The notes under the pieces were generated by a model. That model had not been told where the DNA came from. It did not search any database and saw nothing but the letters and a program-made list of their open reading frames with translations. DNA of 64,000 bases. Origin: Lunularia cruciata (lineage: Eukaryota > Streptophyta > Marchantiopsida > Lunulariales > Lunulariaceae). Where the stretch lies: contig OX419760.1 of the NCBI GenBank assembly GCA_948567375.1, positions 4,216,001-4,280,000 of the forward strand, given 5' to 3'. The position numbers and the translations under genes are program-made. Shown here in pieces: positions 56,520 through 64,000 of this stretch (position 1 is the stretch's first letter; each line of letters opens with the position of its first letter).

Positions 56520-58949
56520 CTCACCATCTTAAGGGCTGAATTCAACTGCTTCTTGTACAGCTTGTTGTCTTCCCACAATTGCTTGAATGTAACATTGGCT
56601 TTTGTGGCTGCCAAATTTGCTACAATATCATATTGGGGTACTCCTCCCACTTTGACCGTCTTTGCCTTCGGCTTCGGGTTCGAAGTCTCTCCATGTTCCC
56701 TTTTTACTTCGAGACGTTTCAAAATGGTGACGGGATTGCTAGTGGCCTTAACCCAAGGTTCCTTGGGTTGGCCCACCTGAGCTTGGATCAGACCCTTTAC
56801 TTTGGATTGGATGTCCGCCGGAAAAACTAGAGATTTCATCTTTGTCTCCTCCTCCACACTCAATTCCCAAGTTCTGAGTAGTGCCTTCTTAAGTTCTTTC
56901 TGCAAGGCTTTAGCTTTGGCTTTGGAGAGGATCTTTTCCTCCTTGGCAAACAAAATTGCCTTTGGGTGTAGTCTCTTTGCCTTTTTGGAAGACGATGAGG
57001 TCGTACTCAATTCTTTGGGATCATGCTTCTTCTTACTGGCGCGTGTCTCAACCTTCAAAATTTCAAAGTCCAGCCATTCCCCTTCTGAGGCCGGACTTCC
57101 TTCTTGAGGTCTCTCCTCCTCAAGCGTGATGCAATTTACATTAGTATCTCCCTTTGCCTAAATTGTTGCACGCTTACCGGGGGTCTATACATATTTTACA
57201 GGCAGCTTCGGGTTTGGTGGGTGAGGGCATTGGTTGCCTGTATGACCCAATCCTTTGCAATTTCCACATAGGGGAACGTACCCAATTTGCCTTCTTGGCT
57301 CCGGACAGTTTGGAGACCAATGTCCCATCGAGCCACAATTGTAACAGGCTCCGGGTGCAACATTTTGAGGTTGATTTTGGTTGCTCATTGGTGGTCTTCA
57401 TGAGGAGCATTGGGGTTATACTCCCTTGGTCCAAACCTCAGACCTTGATACAATGTGCTCACCTGAGGATGTACCTCTTGGGTTTGGTACACAGCCTCTT
57501 CTTCCTCGTCCTGGTTCCATCTCGGAACCCAATCAATTTGCTACACCAGGAATGCATTACGAGTATTGCATTCCGTGTTTGCATAGCCCAACTTGCCACA
57601 TGCAGTGTAGCATACATTCAATCTGCCAAATGTTGGGGCCTTCCTTCTGTCTTTAGCCCCAATCATCTAGATCTTAAAATCCAAAGCTGCGTGAAGCTCT
57701 CCTTCTGGGCCTCTTGCCTTTCTTCTCCCGATTCCTCTGGTTGCCGGCAGAGTGAGAGTGGGATGCCTCGTAATGAGCGACATGTTTGAGTACCTTGTCA
57801 AGAGAAGTTACATTCCTCTCCCTTGCAAAGATTTGGATCTCTGGTGAAAGTCCTCCTAGGAACCAAGTAATGGCTTGGGCATTGGAGTAACCCACCACCC
57901 CCAATTGCTTTGGAACTCGGTTCAAGAGTGCCATGAACCGCTCAAAATAATCTGTCAACTTCTCCTTCATGCCTCGGTCTAAATTGTTGAGTGCCACAAA
58001 GACACTTGTGTCATAGTCAACCTCCCAGAATTGTTCCAGGAAGTTGTTTCTCAAGTTTGCCGAATCTGCCAGTACAAACTCCTTCTGGGTCACATGGGTG
58101 TACTAGCTTCAAGCTTTCTTTCAGAGTAGACTTGGGAAAATTTGCAGTCTATCCGCCAAGTCATGCTCCTTGTTAGCAAAGGAGATGACTTCAAATTCTT
58201 CAATGAATTCATCGGGGTCTGTCTTGTTCTGTGCCCTTATACTTTTGATTTGCGTGTCGGGTGACAGGCAACAAAGTCATCGTTTGATGCACTGGGATTG
58301 GCTGGGGTAGAGTTGAACTTGACGGATCCAAGGAATTGGCTGGAATTGATGCCATGTTGTCAGCCCAGGGATTCCAATTTGTCAAATTCAAGGTAGGGTC
58401 TTCTTTGACAATTTGTGATATGAGGGTGTCGACTTCAACCCGGTTGGAAGATTCAGGATCAACACCTTACATGTGTTCTTCAAAATTCCTTTGGGACAAC
58501 CAAGGAATCGTTCGTAGAAGATGCTGACACTCTTCTTCCGTGAGTGTTCATGTTGACTTTTCCCGAACAAAATTCATTAAAGAAGTGACTTCCTTTACAG
58601 CTCTAGGGGAAGTCGGTGTACTGTGCTGTAATGCATAAGTTTGGCCACTTGAGTCTTTCTTCTTTTTGGACAAAGAGGGGGATGCCAAGGAGCCTTGCCA
58701 ACCGCCTTTGCGTCTCTTGTGGTCAAGTTCTTGCAAGGCTTCTTGCACTTTGTGAAGGAGTTGAAAGTCCAACGCCTCTCATTCGGTTTCGTCAAAAGTG
58801 GATGGGACTTTCAAATGTTCATCTTCTTCATGCTGCAATACTCGTCTTCAAACTCTCTCTTCTCGTTGTTCTCTTGATGCAGACATTCATATTGCTTTGA
58901 TACCCAGTTTCAAATTTGGCTTTCTATTCTACCACTTTCAAGATTTGTA
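56520..58949 (-). pseudogene. B-II gag region and gag-protease linker
   Basis: Minus strand. The gag N-terminus (about 58400-58900) and capsid-like part (about 57700-58100, LNRVPKQLGVVGYSNAQAIT) come first. Zinc knuckles follow, including CYNCGSMGHWSPNC near 57340-57300 and CGNCKGLGHTGNQC near 57265-57220. A lysine-rich linker lies at about 56520-57060. Homologous to B-I 10504-13100. Fossil, broken. Confidence 0.85.
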
Positions 58950-58966
58950 TCCCCAGCAGTGGTGCA
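58950..58966 (-). promoter_or_regulatory. B-II primer-binding site
   Basis: Minus strand TGCACCACTGCTGGGGA beside the LTR end, corresponding to the tRNA-Asp-type site of B-I. The differences are mostly transitions. Confidence 0.75.
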
Positions 58967-58974
58967 AAAAATCA

Positions 58975-61900
58975 TGTCACAACTCGGCAAATATCACTTT
59001 TGCGGTAATCGGGTAAGTAAAGTTTGTTCCCGCAGAGATACAAGTCAAAATTGGTCAAATATGAAGTCAAACAGTAACATTGTAGTTCTTCTTGGTTGCA
59101 TCTTTAATCTCTCGGGTAGAAACCACACCTAGAAGAGAGTAACAAGCACTAATTCACAGTCTTGTCACAAATTAGCACTCCTTAATCACCACTCCTTAAT
59201 CACCACTCCATCAATTCTTTCCAAACAATCTTGATTGTGATGATTCAGGCTCTCCCAAAAATGGCACTTCACTGCAAAACGACTTTGCCTCAGAATTGTG
59301 TTCCACCCCTCCACTAAAGGCACAACTTCCTCGATTGAAATTGCTTCACATCAACTTTGCACTACACTCACAAATGCAAAATACTACCAACACTACAATT
59401 CCTCTCAGATCTGTCAAGGCATTACTTTGATTGCACTTCACTCAAGATCAAACACACAGAATGAAGATCAAGGCTGTGGAATCCAACATCCAACAAACAC
59501 ATTGACTTGCACTTTGAATTTCTTCACACACTCTCAAACACAATTGCAAAGCTGATACTCGAAATCAAGCTTAAGCGACGAGCACTGCTTCACAGCATTT
59601 TGCTTTATCTATTCTCAGAAATAATGAGCACTAAACAACATAAGACTGCGAATGCCACTCTTAAATAGTGAAGCAATTGACAGTTATCTTCCTAAGGTAC
59701 CTCTTCCTAATGACTCTACAAACCTGCAGATCCAAAATGACAATGCACCTCTTCATATCTGCCTATTCAAATCTCAAATCGGTTTCTAATCCAATCCGAT
59801 GTCTACTTCTTCCTCGGCTTTCAAACCCAATCTCGAAGTAACTGTACTTCCTACTACTTTGTCCTCGGGTTTCATAACTCCTACATCTTCTACCAAATCT
59901 AATAATTCTCTTTCTTGATCTGAAATTTCACTCATACGTAATCTATCTAACTCCTTATCTGCTGACCCACTCTTCTCTAATGTTTCCAATGGTAACTACA
60001 AAGACATATGCAGTCCTACTTCATCTACTTTGGGTTTGGCTCTAACATCTTTCCAAAGTTTATCTATCTCTAACTTCACTAGATCTAATCTAATCGTGAT
60101 ATTGTCTTTAACTTCCATTATCTTTCTATCTACCCGAGTTCTGAGACTAATTAACAGAGCATTCAAATCTGTATCCTTTGCATGTCTCCTCCTTGTCTCC
60201 TGCACCAACAACTTCAACTCATGTAGCCTCATCTCTTCAATATGAACATTGGCTTCTGTACTCAGCATCGTGTTCATCCTGATTACAATCTCCTTCAATG
60301 GTCCCTTTGAAGGAGATTTTGAAGGAGATGATTCCTTTCACACTCCCAATCTGCAAGCCAATCTTCCTTGTACATTGCCAACTCTGCCTCAAACTTGGCT
60401 TTCATAGTTTATTTCTCCTTCTCCTTATGCACAATCTTCTCTTCCTGATTACGAAGTAACTCTCGTAATTGCTCTTCTTCCCTATATCTCACTGTCAACT
60501 CCCGCTGCCACATTTGCTTCTTCTCTTCTACACTCTCCATCACTCTATCAAGTTCTTGTTCCTTCTCTACTACCCTCGCCATAGCATGGATAATTTCAAG
60601 TCTAGAATCAGCAAACTGCTGCTTCAAGATTTCGTACTGTGCTACTTGTCTCTCCCTTGCTATGTCACTCTTCTTCACAAGTTCTTCTCGATACCTTGCT
60701 TCTCTCTTCAAGTCCTCAATAACTTGACTTTGTACTATTGAATCCCCTCACAGTACTTCCCTTTCCTCCTCACCTCGGGTTATACTCTTCTTCAACTCCG
60801 AGTTTCTCTTCTTCTAGTCTTGCCAAAACCTGCAACACAGTCTTCACCTCTGGACATGTAGACTGCATCTCCTTCTTCTTGTGCTCTAACTTCACCAACA
60901 ACGGGCACACAATTGCTTGCAAGTACTCCATTCCATCACTTGCACCTACTTCTCCCTGCATAGAGATCTCCTTCTTTACCTCTTCTTCACCCAATACTTG
61001 CCTTCTTCTCTGCAGTCGTCGTATCGGAATAGACGCTTCACTCCCCAAGCTAGCATTTGCCTCTTCCCTTGCCTTGCTCGGACCCACTTCACACTTTGCC
61101 TTGCATCTCAACCAAACTCCTCTCTGAATCATAAACTTCTTCTCCTCTAGCTCGGGTACCTCGTCCTCCAACTTTGCATTATTTTCTTCTTTGAGCTCCA
61201 CCCAAACTTCTTCTTCTTCTTTGGCAGCAGGTACCGACGTCATCCCCCCACCTTCATCACTATCGCTACTCATATCTCCACTTTGCAACGTGAGCTCTGG
61301 TTCTTCCTTGTGTTCCGAGTCTTTGGACTTGCACTTGGCTTTGCCTTCTGAGTCCTCCTCTGATGACACAATCACCACTACGCCTCTCCTTGGGTTTCCT
61401 CTCCTGGTCTTCCGAGGTCTTGTCTTCTCCACATCTTTGTCTTCTCCTTGTCGACTCCACTTCTTTGACTTTGGAGTACTCACTTCTACCTCCACGCTCT
61501 TGCCTGTCTGTGCGTAGTACTCATCCATACTTTGGATTTGAAGAATGTATTGTTGCTCCTCCGCGTTGACTTCTCTTCTCAAGTCGGGATGGAAGTGAGA
61601 CACCATTTTGTTGTGCTCCGTCAAATTGAGCAAATTCAACCCGAGGTAGAAATGTGCTGCAAAAGGCACGATATACTGTGGAGGTGACTTATCTTGCAAA
61701 TTCCACACCATTTGTCTCGTCCTCCCATGGAAACACCTCACCCAGTTGATAGGTTCTCCTACAAACATCTTATGGAATAACACCGCTTGGTGTTTCATCA
61801 CATAAGTCATCCTCTCCGGCTTCAGGATTGCCATGAGAGCACTCACGATCCCTCTCTTCACTAGATCTTTGTAACTCTTGACCTTATACCCATTCTTCGT

Positions 61901-62785
61901 TCTCTTTGAAGAGAAAGCATCCCTCACTTCTTGGGTTTCTTTGGCTACCTCTTCCTTCTCCAAGAATGTGGCACCCTGCTCCGTGCCTGCCTCTCTTCCG
62001 AGCACTAATCTCCAATCAGACTCTGTCTGGATTTCCTCTCTTCCCTTCTTCCTTGGGGCCATCAAGACACTTACTCTCGATTATCTCAGTCATGAAACTT
62101 GGAAAACTTACATTCCAATTCCACGCCAAGAATGTCATCCAAAGTCAGCTCAAGACTTCAATTCTCACGATCACATCCAACCTCCAAATTGCATGATTTC
62201 TCACTATGAATTTGGAGTTCTTCTTTCCTCCTCCCATCTTTCCTGCTTCCTCACTGTCTCTTGGTTTCACTCTCTTGAATTATCCTCTACACACTAGTGT
62301 GTCTTCAACTCTACTTCCCTTCCCACGATCTCTTGCAGGACGACTCCTCAATGGCAAAGGAAAATTGCTTGACATTACTTCATCGTTAGCCCAATTTTTA
62401 TAGACTCATGCCTTCTTTATCTCTCTTCAATTTGAGTTTCTACCAAGAAATCACACCTCTTGCATGCACCTGTCACTATCAATTGTACTTCATGCATATG
62501 GCCGCCAATTTTGAACGGTCCTTTATTGAATTTCTCGCCCCAAAGAAAGGTTGTTACACTGTCTTCACCTCGGGTTGAGCTCCCCCCCGATATGAAGACT
62601 CCTTACTTTGGGTTGTATGCTGACAAGGCAAGTCCAAGTACTTTGCCTTATGACCCGAAGCTACTTTACCTTGGGTTTCATCCCGAAGACTCCTTTCTTT
62701 GCCTTCTTCGGCCATACAGGCGCAATCCAACTTCTCTACACACTTCTTCTTCTCCATTTCAAAAAAAAAATTTGTGGGTACCACA
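58975..62785 (-). repeat. B-II 5' LTR (3811 bp)
   Basis: TGTGGTACCCACA at 62785 to TTGTGACA at 58975 on the minus strand. Outside it is the TATCA duplication (62786-62790) and C-II protease/gag sequence. TATTTAA lies at 59661-59667 and the TATAAAAA box near 62396-62403. Confidence 0.93.
59786..62375 (-). pseudogene. LTR-borne ORF region, B-II 5' LTR
   Basis: The coding-like region has TESDWRLVLGREAG near 62030, TYVMKHQAVLFHKMF near 61810-61765, NWVRCFHGRTRQMVW and YIVPFAAHFYLGLNLLN near 61680-61630. An acidic middle lies near 61190-61380 and heptad-like charged sequence near 60400-60720. The tail is EVDIGLD. Same subtype as the B-II 3', B-III and S2 copies. Fossil, a few interruptions. Confidence 0.76.
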
Positions 62786-62790
62786 TATCA

Positions 62791-63795
62791 TACCCAACTT
62801 CTTCATCAACCTTTTTGACATGGAATCCATTACTTATCCTCTTTCAACAAGTGCACCTTTGATGTTGTGACCATTCACTCGCACATCCATCTTGGAGGCA
62901 TATTCACAAGCCTCTCATGGTGCTAGTTTGGCATCCACCTCCCCTACTGATATTGGAGCTTTTGCCTTCTTCTTGCTCTTACTCCTTGTAGAACTTAAAC
63001 CACCTCTAAGTTCCTTTCTCAAGGTAGGATTCAAAGTGATCATTTGATCCACTATGATGTTAGCCTTGTGACTACCAACATCCTCCAACACATTGTAATT
63101 CCATTGTTGCTTTGAGATCAAAAAGTCCTCCATCCTCAACTTCTTCCATGGAGTCTTTGTTGTTGATGGTGTTGAGGTGCAAGTGCTTCTAGTAGATATA
63201 GGATTATCCTTGCTAGGAGTAAATCCTTGAAAAGAGTATACATCCTCTACAAAGCGAGCTCTTTTCTTCTCTTGTGCCAAAAGCTCCAAATTAAGACCCT
63301 TGGAGTTTGAGCACTCTCACTTCTCATACTTGCTCTCAACCACATCTATGGATGTTATCTCCTTACCTTTTTTGGATAAGGAGCCACTTGGGTTTCACTA
63401 CCTCCTTCTTTCTCTCTATTGGCTCTCTCATAACCCTTCTTCCATGGATTTGGGCAATTCCTTTGGATGTGGCCTCTTCCTCCACAACCAAAAAGATTTC
63501 TATCATTGAAATTTTTGGCTGGTTGCCTCCTTTATATTGATATTTTCCATAACTCCTAGGCACTCTTGCCACATTTTGATCCACCTCTCTCTTCTCCCAT
63601 AGTTGCACCACATTGATCTTGAAGATCTACAAATTGTTTTATGATGGTTTGAAGTAGATCTTTTGGTGGAGGTGCAAGAATTGGAGCAACTACTACCTGT
63701 GGTGCAAACCTTGCCACTGAAGTATCAAAAGTTCCAACATACTTGTAGCTTTGAGGAGGATTCACAACCTCCTTCACCACCTGTAATACCAAGAG
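62791..63795 (-). pseudogene. C-II gag region and start of protease
   Basis: Minus-strand homologue of C-I 33700-34620. Landmarks are PPPKDLLQTIIKQFVD near 63680-63640, a zinc-knuckle-like region near 63510-63450, MELLAQEKKRARF near 63289, TPWKKLRMEDFLISKQQWNYN near 63150 and SVGEVDAKLAP near 62930. It ends at the TATCA duplication of B-II. Fossil, broken. Confidence 0.85.
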
Positions 63796-63800
63796 CTAGT

Positions 63801-64000
63801 TATGACAACCCGGCAAATATCACTTTTGCGGTAATCGGGTAAGTAACGTTCGTTCCGGCAGAGATACTATCCAAAATTGGTCAAATATGAAGTCAAAAGT
63901 CACAATTGCAATTCTTCTTGATGTCTTCTTTAATTTCTCAGGTAGAAACTACACCCAGAAGAGAGTAACAAGCTCACAATCTTGACAACTTGTCACGAAT
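63801..64000 (-). repeat. Beginning of another family B LTR at the window edge
   Basis: TATGACAACCCGGCAAATATC and the following bases match the inner end of B LTRs (compare 44979 onward) on the minus strand. The flank at 63796-63800 is CTAGT. The rest lies beyond the window, so it may be a solo LTR or a whole element inserted in C-II. Confidence 0.88.

Larger units (their letters stand above)
31137..62785 (-). mobile_element. B-II: family B element with three nested insertions
   Basis: Minus strand. 5' LTR 58975-62785, primer site, gag 56520-58949, gag-protease end 52343-52745, RT-RNase H-integrase 42301-44978, polypurine tract, 3' LTR 38596-42289 plus 31137-31192. A perfect 5-bp duplication TATCA lies at 31132-31136 and 62786-62790, inside C-II. 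Guests are C-I in the 3' LTR, B-III in the protease-RT linker and solo LTR S2 near the gag-protease join. With guests set aside it has every expected part in order. Coding regions are broken at about ten places. Confidence 0.93.
24539..63800 (-). mobile_element. C-II: Tat/Athila-like element split by nested insertions
   Basis: Minus-strand pieces of one family C element occur in the correct order. Gag and protease start are at 62791-63800. Protease end, RT and RNase H are at 29456-31136. RNase H end and integrase are at 24539-25753. The gaps are filled by B-II (target duplication TATCA at 31132-31136 and 62786-62790) and by solo LTR S1 (TTGTT at 25749-25753 and 29456-29460). A-II follows at 24538. 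Neither LTR of C-II was identified. It is the oldest layer of this stack. Fossil with many interruptions. Confidence 0.85.

Overview
The window looks like intergenic DNA from a plant with a large, repeat-rich nuclear genome. I found no host gene, tRNA, rRNA or CRISPR array that I could support. Almost every base belongs to Ty3/gypsy LTR retrotransposons, many nested inside one another. The plant lineage is inferred from chromodomain-bearing gypsy elements, Tat/Athila-like polymerases and tRNA-Asp-type or initiator-Met-type primer sites. A gymnosperm or another very large plant genome is plausible but not proven. All elements are fossils with interrupted reading frames.

Four families can be told apart. 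Family A is a chromovirus with LTRs of about 0.4 kb: one copy runs from the left edge to 4614 (+), another is a 5' piece at 23609-24538 (-). Family D is a second chromovirus, present as a fragment at about 5241-6214 (-). Family C is Tat/Athila-like with 692-bp LTRs: C-I (31193-38595, +) keeps both LTRs, and C-II (24539-63800, -) is the scattered host of other insertions. Family B is Tat/Athila-like with very long LTRs (3.7-3.8 kb). Each B LTR carries its own long coding-like region of about 2.5 kb, unrelated to gag or pol. This is the most unusual thing in the window, and nine copies or part copies are visible.

Layout. 1-4614: chromovirus A-I. 4615-4815: integrase scrap of the element A-I landed in. 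4816-5240: unassigned. 5241-6214: chromovirus D. 6215-6776: mosaic of two opposed B ends around a C polymerase scrap. 6777-20333: B-I with both LTRs. 20334-20975: zinc-knuckle ORF fragment also found in the C-I leader. 20990-23608: partial B LTR (-). 23609-24538: A-II. 24539-63800: C-II, split by solo LTR S1 (25754-29455, target duplication TTGTT) and by B-II (31137-62785, duplication TATCA). B-II is itself split by C-I, by B-III (44979-52342, duplication TCCTC) and by solo LTR S2 (52746-56519, duplication CTCA plus one variable base). 63801-64000: start of another B LTR.

The target duplications give a relative order. C-II is oldest; B-II and S1 entered it; C-I, B-III and S2 then entered B-II. 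A by-eye comparison of LTR pairs agrees: the first ~130 bases of the two B-I LTRs differ at eight sites, all transitions, while the first ~320 bases of the two C-I LTRs differ at about eight. Two regulatory observations stand out. The family A LTR carries perfect heat-shock-element arrays upstream of its TATA box. The family B LTR has two conserved TATA-like boxes, one just before the LTR-borne ORF and one after it.
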